Source: Corallococcus coralloides DSM 2259 (GTDB taxonomy: Bacteria > Myxococcota > Myxococcia > Myxococcales > Myxococcaceae). From it: a stretch of 64,000 bases of DNA. This document shows, piece by piece, positions 15,847-25,303 of the stretch (within the stretch, counting starts at the first letter, position 1; each line of letters starts with the position of its first letter). The notes under the pieces are model-generated. The model worked only from the letters and a program-made list of their open reading frames with translations, searched no databases and was not told the origin of the DNA. The DNA lies in contig NC_017030.1 of NCBI RefSeq assembly GCF_000255295.1, positions 2,914,001 through 2,978,000 on the forward strand, written 5' to 3'. The translations under genes were made by a program, and so were the position numbers.

Positions 15847-18800
15847 ATGGGGCCCAGCGAGCTGCTGCCCCGCTACATCTTCGCGGAGAGCCTGTTCGCG
15901 CGCCGGCGCGTGCTCGAGGTCGACGCCGTGGCGTCCACGGGCGGCGAGAGCGCGCGCTTCCTGGTGGAGCGCGGCGCGCGCACCGTGGTGGCGTGCGACG
16001 CGGACGTGGCCGCGGTGGAGGCGGCGCAGAAGGCCCATGCGCACCCGCAGGTTCGCTACCGCGCCAACGTCTATGACGACCTGGAGGCGGGAAGCTTCGA
16101 CCTGGTGCTGGTGACGGACCTGGCGCCCTACGTGCGGGCGCCGGAGCTGTTGGCGGAGCTGGCGCGGCTGGTGGCGCGGCAGGGCTTCCTGGTGGGCGGC
16201 CTGCGCAACATCGCGGGGCTGGCGCTGCCTCAGCTGCTGGAGCCGGAAGAGACGGTGCCGCCCACGTACGGGCAGCTCCTGGACGCGCTCACGGCGCACT
16301 TCCCCCATGTGGAGGTGGCCACGCAGTCGCCGGTGCTGGGCTACCAGCTCGCGTTCGAGCGGGGCGAAGGGCTGCAGGTGGACGGCTCGCTCGTGCGGCA
16401 CAGCGAGGCGGCGTACTTCGTGGTGATGGCGGGCCTGGAGCCGGCGCGAGTGGTGGACCCCACGTGGGTGCAGCTGCCGCCGGAGCCGCTGGCCTTCACG
16501 CGCGGCAAGCTGGACGAGGTCGCGGCCCGGGCGAAGACGTGGGAGGAGCGGGCCGGGCGGCTGAAGGAGGCGGTGTCGAAGCTCCGCGCGGAGATTGGCG
16601 ACCGCGAGGCGGAGGTCGTGGCGCTCAAGCCGGCGCTGGAGGGTGCCCGTCACGACATGGCGCGGCTGACCGCGCAGCTGGAGCAGGCTCGGGGCACGGT
16701 GGAGTCCGCGCGTGAGCGGGACGACCTGAGCAGTCGGCTGCGGCGCCGTGAGCTGGAGTTGCAGGTCGCGACGGAGCGGATCGCGGATGCGGACCGGCGG
16801 CTGACGGCGCAGCGCCTGGAGGTGGAGGCGGCGCAGCGTGCGCAGGCGGACGCGGGCGTGCAGGTGCTGGCCGCGCAGGAGACGCTGCGGCTGGAGCGGG
16901 CGCGGCGCGAGGAGACGGCGGCGACGCTGGACGAGGCTCGCGAGCGGCTGACGCAGGCGTACACGGAGGTGCGCGCGCTGCAGGATGAGCTGGGCTCGCT
17001 GCGCATCGACCGGGAGCGGGACCGGCTGGCGGCGGAGCGCGCGCAGGACTCGGCCGAGGACAGGCGGCGTCAGGCGGAGGCGGCTCGCGAGCGGGAGCTG
17101 CGCATCGCGGAGCAGTACTCGACGGCGCTCGCGGCGGTGGAGCACCTGAAGGCGGATCTGGCGCGCGCGCAGGAGTCGGCGCGGACGGCGGGCGACGCGG
17201 TTCCGGTGAAGGACGCGGAGCTGGCGCGGGCGCGCCGGGAGCTCGCCGAGGCCCAGCAGCGGATGCACTCCGCCGAAGGGGCGCGCAAGGACGCGGAGGC
17301 GCGGCTCGCGGAGCGCGAGGCGTTGCAGCGCGGCCTGGAGACGGAGCTTGCCAGCGCGCGTGCGGCGGAAGAGCGGCTGCGGCAGGAGCTGGAGGGCCGC
17401 GCGCAGTCGGAGTCGGCGGCCCGGGCGCTGGCGGCGCGGTTGGAGGAGGAGCTTCACGCGGCCGGGCTGCGCCTGGAGTCGCTGGAGGCGGAGCAGAAGC
17501 GGGTTGAGTCCGCGCAGCACGTAGCGGGGCAGCGGCTGGCGGCGGCGGAGACGGAGCGCGTCCGCGTGGAGGCCGCGCTCGTTCAGGCCATCGACGCGGA
17601 GCGGGGCCAGGCGCAGGCGCGGCTGGACGAGGCGCTGGCCCAGGCTCGGGCCGAGGCCGATGAGCGGGTGACGAACGCGCTGGCCGCCGCGCACGCGGAC
17701 GCGGATTCGCGGCAGGAGCGCGCGCTGGCGGAGGCCCGCGAGCAGGAGGAGGCGCGGCTCGCGAAGGCGCTGGAGGATGAACGGGCTTACGCGGAACTCG
17801 CGCTGACGGAGGCTCGTGAGCAGGCGGAGGCCCGGCTCGCGCAGGCGTTGGAGGAGGCCCGGTCCGACGCGGCGGCGCGGCTCGCTCAGTCGCTGGAGGA
17901 GGCCCGGTCCGATGCGGATGCCCGTGTCGAGCGTGCGTTGGCGGATGCGCGCGAGGCGGCTCAGGCGCTGGAGGCGAACCGGTCCGACGCGGATACCCGT
18001 GTCGAGCGTGCGCTGGCGGAGGCGCGTGAGGCGGCTCGGGCCGATGCGGATGCCCGTGTCGAACGCGCGGTCGCGGACGCGGCTCAGGCGTTGGAGGCGG
18101 CTCGGGCCGATGCGGATGCCCGTGTCGAACGCGCCGTCGCGGACGCGGCTCAGGCGCTGGAGGCGGCGCGGGCCGATGCGGATGCTCGTGTCGAGCGGGC
18201 TCTGGCCGAAGCTCGGGCCGACGCGGATGCTCGGATGGCGAAGGCGCTCGCGGACGCCGCTGCTGAACGGGCAGCGGCCCTGGCGGAGGCGGAGCACCGA
18301 CGCGAGCAGGCGCTCACCGAGGTCCGTGCCACGGCCTCGGCTCAGCGGAGCCGGCAACTGGCGGATGTCGAGGCTCGGACCGAGCAGGCTCTCGCGGAAG
18401 CGCGTGCCGAGGCGGAAGCCGAACGGGCCCAGGCGCTGGCCGAAGCCCGCGCCGAGTCCGAGGCCGAGCGGGTCCGGCAGTTGGAGGAAGCCGAGGTCCG
18501 CGCGGCGCGGATGCTCGCGGAGGTGCGTGCCGAAGTCGAAGCCCGCGCGGCCACCGCGCTCGCCGACGCCCGCGCCGAGTCGAGCGGCCAGACGGAGCAG
18601 GTGCTCGCCAACGTGCGTGCAGAGGCGGAGGCCCGGCTCGCGGCGGCGGAGGCTCGTGCCGCGGAGGCACTCGAGGCCGCGGTCGAACAGACCCGTTCCG
18701 AAGCCCGGGACACCCTGGCCCGTGAAGTGTGGGAACACGGGGCCCGGCTCGCGGAGTCGAACCAGGCGCGCGAAGCCGCCGAGGCGAGGAACACGGAGCT

Positions 18801-21800
18801 GGAGGCAACGCTCCGCTCGCTGCGGCAGGAGTTGACCGACTCGGAAGCCCTGGCGGCGCTCATCCAGGAGGACCTGGCTCGGGAGCAGAAGGCCCGGGCC
18901 TCGGTGCAGGCGGAGCTCGACGCGGCTCGCGAAGCGCTGAGCAACGAGCAGGAGCGCGCGGCTCGCTGGGAGGCGTTGCTCGCCGATACGCAGGCGCAGC
19001 TGTTGTCGGAGCGTGAGCAACAGGCCCGTGCACAGGTCGCGCTCGCGAACCTCCAGGAGTCGCTCGACGCGGAGCGGGCCCTGCGCTCCAAGCTGGAGGG
19101 TTCGGAGTCTTCGTGGAACGAGGCGCAGAGCGCACTGGAAGCGGACCGGCTGCGGCTGGATGCCGCGCTGGGCGTGGCGCGCACGGTCCTTGAGGAAGAG
19201 CGCTCGCAGCGGGCCCGGTTGGAGGCGTCGCTCGCCCAGCTCCAGCAGGACTCCGCTTCGGCGCTGGAAGAGGAGCGTGCCCGGGCTGAAGCCTCGCGGG
19301 TTTCGGCTCAGGAGGCCCGGGCGCAGCTCGAGACGGACCTGTCGGCGGCGCGTGCCGCGCGGCTGTCCACCGAGGCCGCCTTCGAGCAGACGCGCCAGAC
19401 CCTTTCGGAGGTCCAGGCTTCCTTCGCCGAAGCGCAGCGGACGAACGAAGCCGCGCTGCTGGAGCTGCGGCAGTCGCACGCGGCGTCGGCGGACGAGGTG
19501 CGTGGTTACGTCCGGGAGCTGGAAGAGGCTCGCACCGCGCTGGCGGAGGCGAAGCAGTCTCAGTCGGCCCTGGATGCGACGGTGCGCGAGCTGCGCGCGG
19601 AGCTCACCGAGGCGCGGCGGTCCGAGGTCGAGGCGTTGTCCTCGCTCGATGATGCGCGTACTCAGGAGGCTCGCGATCGCGAGTCGCGCGCGAAGGATGA
19701 GACTGCGCTCCGCTCGGAGCTGGAGACGCTGCGCGCGGAGTCCGCGGCTCAGCGCGAGCGCCTGACCGAAGCGGAGCAGGCGCGGGCCGCTGTCCAGGCC
19801 CGGCTCGCGGAGGTCGAAGCCCGCCTCGCGACCGAGACCACGCGTGGGACCACGCTGGAGCAGGCCCTGGCGGAGGCGGAGTCTCGGCTTGCCGCCGTGT
19901 CCTCGCAGAGGGCCGAGCTGGAGCAGGCGCTCGCGGACGCGAAGGCCCGTCATGCAGCGGATGCCGCACGCCTGACTTCGCTGGAGCAGTCCCTGGCGGA
20001 TGCGGAGTCCCAGCAGACCACGGAGACCGAGCGCCATGCATCGCTGGCGCGGACGCTCGCGGAGGCCGAGGCCCGGCTTGCCGCGGAGTCCACGCGCCGT
20101 GCTGAACTGGAAGCGGCGCTCGCGGAGGCTGAGGCCCGGCAGGCTGCCGAATCCACGCGCCGTGCTGAACTCGAAGCGGCGCTCGCGGAGGCGGAGGCCC
20201 GGCAGACCGCTGAGTCCACGCGTCGTGCTGAACTCGAAGCGGCGCTCGCGGAGGCTGAGGCCCGGCAGATCGCTGAATCCACTCGCCGTGCCGAACTGGA
20301 AGCATCGCTCTCGGAGGTCGATGTCCGGCAGGCCGCGGAGTCCACCCGCCGCTCCGAACTGGAAGCGACCATCGCCTCGGCGGAGTCCACGATCGCCGCC
20401 GAGTCCGCTCGCCGTTCCGAGCTGGAAGCTTCGTTGAAGGACGCGGAGGCCCGCCTCTCCACCCTGGAGCAGGCACTGGCGGACGCGGAGACGCGCGCCG
20501 CCTCCGAGACTTCGCGCCGGGTCGGACTGGAAGCCTCCCTGACGGAGGTCGAGTTCCGGCTCGCCGCGGAAACTTCGAACCTCAGCGCGCTGGAGGATTC
20601 GCTCGCGCAGGCGGAGGCCCGGCTCGCGGAGGGCTCGCAGTCGCAGGACGCGGCACGCGAGTCCGAAGCCCGGGCCGCGCGTCTCACGGAGTCCCTGACC
20701 GCGCGCGAACAGGAGCTGCGCGAGGCCAGCGCCCTGCGGGTCTCCATGGAAGCGCAACTGGAAGGCGCGCTCTCGCGGACCGAGCGACAGCAGCAGGACC
20801 TGGACGAGCTGCGCGCGCAGCTGGGGCTGAAGGAGCAGGAATTGACGGCCCTGCGCGCCGAGACGGCTCGCTTGGGCGCTGCTCACCAGGAGTTGATGCG
20901 CCTGGGCTCCGAGCTGCAACGGGCGCACGCCGCGCTGCATGAGCGGAGCCAGCAGGTCGGCCGGCTGGAAGCGGAGTTGGTGGACGCCAGCGACCGGCTC
21001 GCCGCGACGCGCGAGCACGCGGAAGTGCTCGTGGTGCAGCTCGAAACCGCACGCCGCTTCGCGGGCAAGGCCACGAACCTGGAGTCCGCGCTGGAAGGCC
21101 TGCGCGCGGAACTGGAAACCGCGCGCGCGGAAGCAGCCCGTCTCACGGAGACCGTCCAGACCGGGAACGAGCGCACCGCCACCCTGGAAGCACAGCTCGC
21201 GGACCTCACCACTCGCGCGGAGCGGGAACGGACCGACCTGGAAGCCCGGCTCGCGGAAGCCTCCGCCCAGGCCGGCACGGAGCAGGCCGAGCTGGAGCTG
21301 CGCCTGACCGAAGCGCTCACCAGCGCCGGCACGGACAAGGCCACCCTGGAGCTTCGCCTCAACGAAGCGCTCGCGCGAGCCAGCATGGAGAAGTCCGAGC
21401 TGGAGACGCGCTTCAACGAGCGCCTCGCAAGCACCGAGGCCGAGAAGGCCGAGCTGGAGACGCGCCTCAACGAGCTCCTCGCGAACGCCGGGACCGAGAA
21501 GTCCGAGCTGGAGACGCGCCTCAACGAACTCCTCGCGAACGCCGGGACCGAGAAGGCTGAGCTGGAGACGCGCCTCAACGAGCTCCTCGCGAACGCCGGG
21601 ACGGAGAAGGCGGAACTCGAGACGCGCCTCGCCGAAACGCTCGCCCAGGCCGGCACGGAGCGGGCGGAACTCGAAGCCCGTCTCGCCGAACTCACCGAAC
21701 AGGCCCGCGAGGAGAAGTCCTCCATCGAGGCCCAGCTCGCGGACGCCACCGCCCGCGCCGCGGCGGAGCGCGCCGAACTCGAGGCCCGCATCGCGGACCT

Positions 21801-22518
21801 CACCGCTCAAGCCGACTCCGCGAACGCGGAGCGCGACGCCCGTCTCTCGGAAGCCCAGGCGCGCGCCTCGACGGAACAGGCCGAACTCGAAGCCCGCCTC
21901 GCCCGGTCCGCCGAACAGACCCGCGAAGCCCTCGCCGCCATGGAGGCCCGGCTCGCCACGGCGCTCGAGGACGCGCGGACCGAACAGGCCGCGCTGGAGT
22001 CCCGCGTCGCCGCCCTGACCCAGGCCGCCGCCGACGCCGAGGCCCATGCCCGCCGCGCGGACTCCGAGCGCGAGCGCCTCCAGTCGGACCTGACGGTCGC
22101 CCGCGCCGCCCGCGTCCGCCTGGAGGGCCGGACCAACTCCCTGGAGACCGCCGCCGCGGATGCCGCGCGCCTCCTGGACACCGAGCGCGCTGAACGCGAC
22201 CAGCTCTCCGCACGGATCCGCGAGCAGCAGGCCCGGCTGGAAGCGTTGGAGACCGAACGCGAAACCCTGGTCCAGGCCCTGGAGGAGGCGAAGTCCGCCA
22301 CCCCGGCGCCCCCGGAGGACGTGCTGGAGATGGCCGCGGAGATGGAGGTCCTCCAGGCCCACGTGGAGAAGATGCAGGACCAGCTCGCCGCCCGGGAGGC
22401 CGAACTGGCCGAGCTGCGCCGCGCCAGCAGTGCCCCCGCTGCCCCTGGCTCCGCGCGCCGGGCCATGCCTGCCCTGGACGTTCCCGCCTCACCCAAGAAG
22501 GTCGGCGAGCGCGAATAA
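15847..22518 (+). CDS. Giant protein: degenerate SAM-methyltransferase-like domain fused to about 1,950 residues of coiled coil
   Basis: A 2223-residue protein. Residues about 1-215 look like a class I methyltransferase fold: RRVLEVDAVASTGGESARFL (motif I region), VVACDAD (acidic end of strand 2) and FDLVLVTDLAPYV (strand 4). The glycine pattern of motif I is unusual, so SAM binding is doubtful. From about residue 225 to 2180 it is nearly continuous heptad-like helix rich in Ala, Glu, Arg, Leu and Gln, with three blocks of tandem repeats. The end is a short Pro/Ala/Ser/Lys tail. No signal or membrane segment is seen. Long coiled-coil proteins of myxobacteria serve in motility and as cell scaffolds, but no role is established here. 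Start ATG 15847 is chosen at the domain boundary; an in-frame TTG lies 7 codons upstream. dapF follows after 24 bp. Confidence 0.85.
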   Translation: MGPSELLPRYIFAESLFARRRVLEVDAVASTGGESARFLVERGARTVVACDADVAAVEAAQKAHAHPQVRYRANVYDDLEAGSFDLVLVTDLAPYVRAPELLAELARLVARQGFLVGGLRNIAGLALPQLLEPEETVPPTYGQLLDALTAHFPHVEVATQSPVLGYQLAFERGEGLQVDGSLVRHSEAAYFVVMAGLEPARVVDPTWVQLPPEPLAFTRGKLDEVAARAKTWEERAGRLKEAVSKLRAEIGDREAEVVALKPALEGARHDMARLTAQLEQARGTVESARERDDLSSRLRRRELELQVATERIADADRRLTAQRLEVEAAQRAQADAGVQVLAAQETLRLERARREETAATLDEARERLTQAYTEVRALQDELGSLRIDRERDRLAAERAQDSAEDRRRQAEAARERELRIAEQYSTALAAVEHLKADLARAQESARTAGDAVPVKDAELARARRELAEAQQRMHSAEGARKDAEARLAEREALQRGLETELASARAAEERLRQELEGRAQSESAARALAARLEEELHAAGLRLESLEAEQKRVESAQHVAGQRLAAAETERVRVEAALVQAIDAERGQAQARLDEALAQARAEADERVTNALAAAHADADSRQERALAEAREQEEARLAKALEDERAYAELALTEAREQAEARLAQALEEARSDAAARLAQSLEEARSDADARVERALADAREAAQALEANRSDADTRVERALAEAREAARADADARVERAVADAAQALEAARADADARVERAVADAAQALEAARADADARVERALAEARADADARMAKALADAAAERAAALAEAEHRREQALTEVRATASAQRSRQLADVEARTEQALAEARAEAEAERAQALAEARAESEAERVRQLEEAEVRAARMLAEVRAEVEARAATALADARAESSGQTEQVLANVRAEAEARLAAAEARAAEALEAAVEQTRSEARDTLAREVWEHGARLAESNQAREAAEARNTELEATLRSLRQELTDSEALAALIQEDLAREQKARASVQAELDAAREALSNEQERAARWEALLADTQAQLLSEREQQARAQVALANLQESLDAERALRSKLEGSESSWNEAQSALEADRLRLDAALGVARTVLEEERSQRARLEASLAQLQQDSASALEEERARAEASRVSAQEARAQLETDLSAARAARLSTEAAFEQTRQTLSEVQASFAEAQRTNEAALLELRQSHAASADEVRGYVRELEEARTALAEAKQSQSALDATVRELRAELTEARRSEVEALSSLDDARTQEARDRESRAKDETALRSELETLRAESAAQRERLTEAEQARAAVQARLAEVEARLATETTRGTTLEQALAEAESRLAAVSSQRAELEQALADAKARHAADAARLTSLEQSLADAESQQTTETERHASLARTLAEAEARLAAESTRRAELEAALAEAEARQAAESTRRAELEAALAEAEARQTAESTRRAELEAALAEAEARQIAESTRRAELEASLSEVDVRQAAESTRRSELEATIASAESTIAAESARRSELEASLKDAEARLSTLEQALADAETRAASETSRRVGLEASLTEVEFRLAAETSNLSALEDSLAQAEARLAEGSQSQDAARESEARAARLTESLTAREQELREASALRVSMEAQLEGALSRTERQQQDLDELRAQLGLKEQELTALRAETARLGAAHQELMRLGSELQRAHAALHERSQQVGRLEAELVDASDRLAATREHAEVLVVQLETARRFAGKATNLESALEGLRAELETARAEAARLTETVQTGNERTATLEAQLADLTTRAERERTDLEARLAEASAQAGTEQAELELRLTEALTSAGTDKATLELRLNEALARASMEKSELETRFNERLASTEAEKAELETRLNELLANAGTEKSELETRLNELLANAGTEKAELETRLNELLANAGTEKAELETRLAETLAQAGTERAELEARLAELTEQAREEKSSIEAQLADATARAAAERAELEARIADLTAQADSANAERDARLSEAQARASTEQAELEARLARSAEQTREALAAMEARLATALEDARTEQAALESRVAALTQAAADAEAHARRADSERERLQSDLTVARAARVRLEGRTNSLETAAADAARLLDTERAERDQLSARIREQQARLEALETERETLVQALEEAKSATPAPPEDVLEMAAEMEVLQAHVEKMQDQLAAREAELAELRRASSAPAAPGSARRAMPALDVPASPKKVGERE
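18031..18230 (+). repeat. 66-bp tandem repeats inside the giant coiled-coil gene
   Basis: Three head-to-tail copies of a 66-bp (22-residue) unit begin at 18031, 18097 and 18163. The encoded unit reads ARADADARVERAVADAAQAL plus two residues. Looser copies of the same theme extend upstream to about 17820. Unit length is a multiple of three, so copy changes keep the frame. Confidence 0.85.
20086..20420 (+). repeat. 63-bp tandem repeats inside the giant coiled-coil gene
   Basis: About five copies of a 63-bp (21-residue) unit start at 20086 and 20149 and continue at the same period. The encoded unit is ESTRRAELEAALAEAEARQ plus two residues, i.e. three heptads. Later copies diverge. Confidence 0.85.
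21442..21645 (+). repeat. 54-bp tandem repeats inside the giant coiled-coil gene
   Basis: Copies of a 54-bp (18-residue) unit begin at 21442, 21496, 21550 and 21604. The encoded unit is EKAELETRLNELLANAGT. Eighteen residues is not a whole number of heptads, so the coil phase must shift here or adopt another periodicity. Confidence 0.85.
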
Positions 22519-22542
22519 ACGCGGGCGTCTACACTTCCCCCC

Positions 22543-23394
22543 GTGGACGCAAGCGAACGCATCTTCAAGTACCACGGCCTGGGCAACGACTTCGTCGTCC
22601 TGGACCGGCGCCGCACCGGCGTGGACATCGACGCGGAGCAGTCCCGCTGGCTGTGCGACCGGCGCCGGGGCATCGGCGCGGACGGGGTGCTCGCCATCCT
22701 CCCGTCGTCCCGCGGCCTTGCCCGCATGGTCGTCCACAACGCCGACGGCAGCATCGCGGAGATGTGCGGCAACGGCCTGCGCTGTGCGGTGAAGTATCTG
22801 GTGGACCACTCCGGCCAGCACCCCGCGCTCATCGACGTGGAGACCGGGGCCGGCGTCCTCACCTGCGAGCCCGGCTACGGCGATGGCGGCGTCGTCGGCG
22901 TGGACATCTCCATGGGCCCGGCCCGGCTGGTGGCCGCGAACCTGCCCTCCGGGACGACCGGCCAGCCCTTCGTGGGCGCCCCCGTGCCCGGCCATGAGGG
23001 TCTGCTCGGCACCGCGGTGAACATGGGCAACCCGCACCTGGTGCTCCTGGACCAGCCCCTGGAGGCCGCCGAGCGCCTGGGCCCCGGCCTGGAGCGGCAC
23101 CCCGCCTTCCCGGACCGCACCAACGTGGAGTTCGTCCGCGTGGACGAGGACGGCCTCACCGTCGTCGTCTGGGAGCGCGGCTGCGGCCTCACCCAGGCCT
23201 GTGGGACGGGCGCGTGTGCGTCCGCCGTGGCGGCCGTGCTGGCGAAGCGCCTGCCCTCGAATGCCTGGCTGCGCGTCACGCTGCCGGGCGGCGACCTGAG
23301 AATCCGCGTTCCGGACGACCTGTCCGACATCCGGCTCCGAGGCCCCGTGGCCTTCGTCTTCGAAGGCGTTGTCGCGCTTCCAAGGGCCCGATAG
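22543..23394 (+). CDS. dapF: Diaminopimelate epimerase
   Basis: A 283-residue enzyme converting LL- to meso-diaminopimelate for peptidoglycan and lysine synthesis. The two catalytic cysteines are in NADGSIAEMCGNGLRC and in GLTQACGTGACA. The N-terminus FKYHGLGNDFVVLD is also typical. The GTG start at 22543 lies 24 bp after the giant coiled-coil gene. The following receiver-domain gene starts 34 bp beyond the stop. Confidence 0.97.
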   Translation: MDASERIFKYHGLGNDFVVLDRRRTGVDIDAEQSRWLCDRRRGIGADGVLAILPSSRGLARMVVHNADGSIAEMCGNGLRCAVKYLVDHSGQHPALIDVETGAGVLTCEPGYGDGGVVGVDISMGPARLVAANLPSGTTGQPFVGAPVPGHEGLLGTAVNMGNPHLVLLDQPLEAAERLGPGLERHPAFPDRTNVEFVRVDEDGLTVVVWERGCGLTQACGTGACASAVAAVLAKRLPSNAWLRVTLPGGDLRIRVPDDLSDIRLRGPVAFVFEGVVALPRAR

Positions 23395-23428
23395 CCTTCG
23401 GTTTTCCTCCCTTCGCCCCCCGAGCGCC

Positions 23429-25279
23429 GTGGCCGGTCCCATCCTCGTCGTCGACGACGACCTGTTCTTCCGACAACTCGCCACGGACCTGCTGTCGCGC
23501 CGGGGGCACCGCGTGGTGGCGGTGGAGAACGCCACCCTGGCCCTGGAAGAGGTGGGCCGGGCGACGTTCGACCTGGTGCTCACCGACGTGGTGATGCCCG
23601 GCGTGGACGGCTTCTCGCTCACCGCGCGCCTGCGCGAACGCGACCCCGAGCAGGAGGTCATCCTCGTCAGCACGCGCGACGACGTGCAGGGCTCGGAGGT
23701 CGCGCTGCGCCTGGGCGTGGCGGACTGCCTCGTCAAGCCCGTGGAGGAGTCCGACCTGCTGCTCGCGGTGGACCGCGCCATGGAGCGCGCCCAGCTGCGC
23801 CACGAGCGCGCCCGGCTCCAGGACGAGAACCTGGAGTTCGCCCGCTTCCACAACCTCCAGCAGCGCTGCCTGGAGCTGCTCTCCCATCCGGACTTGGAGT
23901 GGCTCCAGGAGCGCGTCATCGCGGACCTGGGCGCGGTGTGTGACGCGCAGAGCGCCGCGCTGTGGGTGGTGGACGACCGGGGAGACCTGGCGCTGCGCTC
24001 CTACCGGGGGCTGCTCGACAAGCAGTTCCTGCCAGAGAAGATGAGCCCGGAGGGGCCGCTGTCCCTGCGCCTGCGCGAAGCCGCTCCGTGGCTCGCGCGC
24101 GATGAGCGCTCGCCGGTGCTGTACGTGCCGCTGGTGGCCGCCGGGGAAGTGATGGGCCTGGCGCAGCTGTCGGATCCGCTCACCGGCGACTTCCGCCTGG
24201 AGCACACGCGCGACGCGAAGGTGCTGGCGGACTTCGCCGCGGTGGGCGTGAAGAACGGCCGCAAGTTGATGGCGCTCCAGCGCCTGGGCCTGCGCGACCG
24301 CGACACCGCCGCGTACAACCTCAGCTACTTCACCGACTACGCGTCCAAGGAGATCTACAAGGCGCGCAGGTACGGGCGCACGTTCTCGCTCCTGACCTTC
24401 AGCATCGACAACCTGCCGCTGGTGCGCGTGCGGCTGGGGGCGCAGGACGCGAAGAAGGCGGTGCGCGGCATCATCAAGGCGCTCAGTAAAATCATCCGCG
24501 ACTCGGACGTCATCGCGAAGGCGAGCGACCAGGAGTTCTACCTCCTGCTGCCGGAGACGGACTTCTTCGGCGCGATGATGTTCGTGCGCCGCGCGGTCGC
24601 CGCCGTGCGCGACGAGCCGGACGTGCAGGACGTGGAGCAGCGCCTGCCGCTCGCGCTCGTGGGCGGTGCCAGCACGTTCCCCAAGGACGGCGAGGACTTC
24701 GACGAGCTGGTGCACCGCTGCCGCCGCCGCATGGACGAGCGCCGCGCGTCGCTCCAGCGCCGGCTGATGCTGGACGGGCTGCCGTTCTGGGACGAGGTGG
24801 ACCTGCTGCTGGGCACGCCCAACAGCCCGCGCCTGCCCACGGACGACCGCGCGGAGCCCAGCCGCCGGGGCAAGGTGGCGGACGTGCTCTTCGACGAGCT
24901 CCAGGTGGAGATCGCCCGGGAGCTGGTGCGCGACCCGGGCTCGCGCGGGTTGCTCTACGTGGGCGGCCCGGAGATCCGCGCGGACCTGCCGCTCGCGGTG
25001 GGCCTGGAGCAGGCGCCGCCGGACCTGTCGTCCCGCATCTACCTGTTGGGCCGCCGCGTGGACCTGGAGTCGCACGCGGCGCTCACGCCGGTGTTCCTGG
25101 AAGGGGATGAGCGGGTGGCGCGCCACGAGTTCATCCTCTGGCTGTCGGAGAGTGCGTCGTACGCGCTCATCCAGCGGCGGGGGCGGGGCGCGACGTGGGG
25201 GTTCCACACCTCGGACACCGCGGTGGTGGACGGGCTCATCTCCAAGCTGCAGGCCGAATACGACCTGCAGCCCTACTGA
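23429..25279 (+). CDS. Receiver-GAF-degenerate GGDEF signalling protein
   Basis: A 616-residue cytoplasmic response regulator. The receiver spans about residues 1-125 (ILVVDDD, LVLTDVVMPGVDG with the phospho-Asp, LVKPVEE with the Lys). A GAF-like domain covers about 145-285, followed by a GGDEF-type fold at about 300-450. The signature is SDQEF instead of GGDEF (in KASDQEFYLLLPETD), so cyclase activity is not expected; it may bind c-di-GMP or GTP, or act only structurally. About 170 further residues form a domain I do not recognise. I choose GTG 23429, right before the receiver; a TTG at 23369 would overlap dapF. It is 24 bp upstream of another receiver protein. Confidence 0.87.
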   Translation: MAGPILVVDDDLFFRQLATDLLSRRGHRVVAVENATLALEEVGRATFDLVLTDVVMPGVDGFSLTARLRERDPEQEVILVSTRDDVQGSEVALRLGVADCLVKPVEESDLLLAVDRAMERAQLRHERARLQDENLEFARFHNLQQRCLELLSHPDLEWLQERVIADLGAVCDAQSAALWVVDDRGDLALRSYRGLLDKQFLPEKMSPEGPLSLRLREAAPWLARDERSPVLYVPLVAAGEVMGLAQLSDPLTGDFRLEHTRDAKVLADFAAVGVKNGRKLMALQRLGLRDRDTAAYNLSYFTDYASKEIYKARRYGRTFSLLTFSIDNLPLVRVRLGAQDAKKAVRGIIKALSKIIRDSDVIAKASDQEFYLLLPETDFFGAMMFVRRAVAAVRDEPDVQDVEQRLPLALVGGASTFPKDGEDFDELVHRCRRRMDERRASLQRRLMLDGLPFWDEVDLLLGTPNSPRLPTDDRAEPSRRGKVADVLFDELQVEIARELVRDPGSRGLLYVGGPEIRADLPLAVGLEQAPPDLSSRIYLLGRRVDLESHAALTPVFLEGDERVARHEFILWLSESASYALIQRRGRGATWGFHTSDTAVVDGLISKLQAEYDLQPY

Positions 25280-25303
25280 CGTCACGAAGCGGAGCAAGCG
25301 ACC

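Noticed and set aside
21442-21645. A CRISPR-like array because of regular 54-bp periodicity
   Set aside because: There are no spacers: units are contiguous, in frame and encode a coiled coil.
15802-22362. A 2186-residue open frame on the minus strand opposite the giant coiled-coil gene
   Set aside because: It is an exact antisense shadow. Strong codon bias (GC at the third position) removes stop codons on the other strand; the encoded sequence is Leu/Arg/Gly-rich with no recognisable family, while the plus-strand protein has a domain and heptad pattern.
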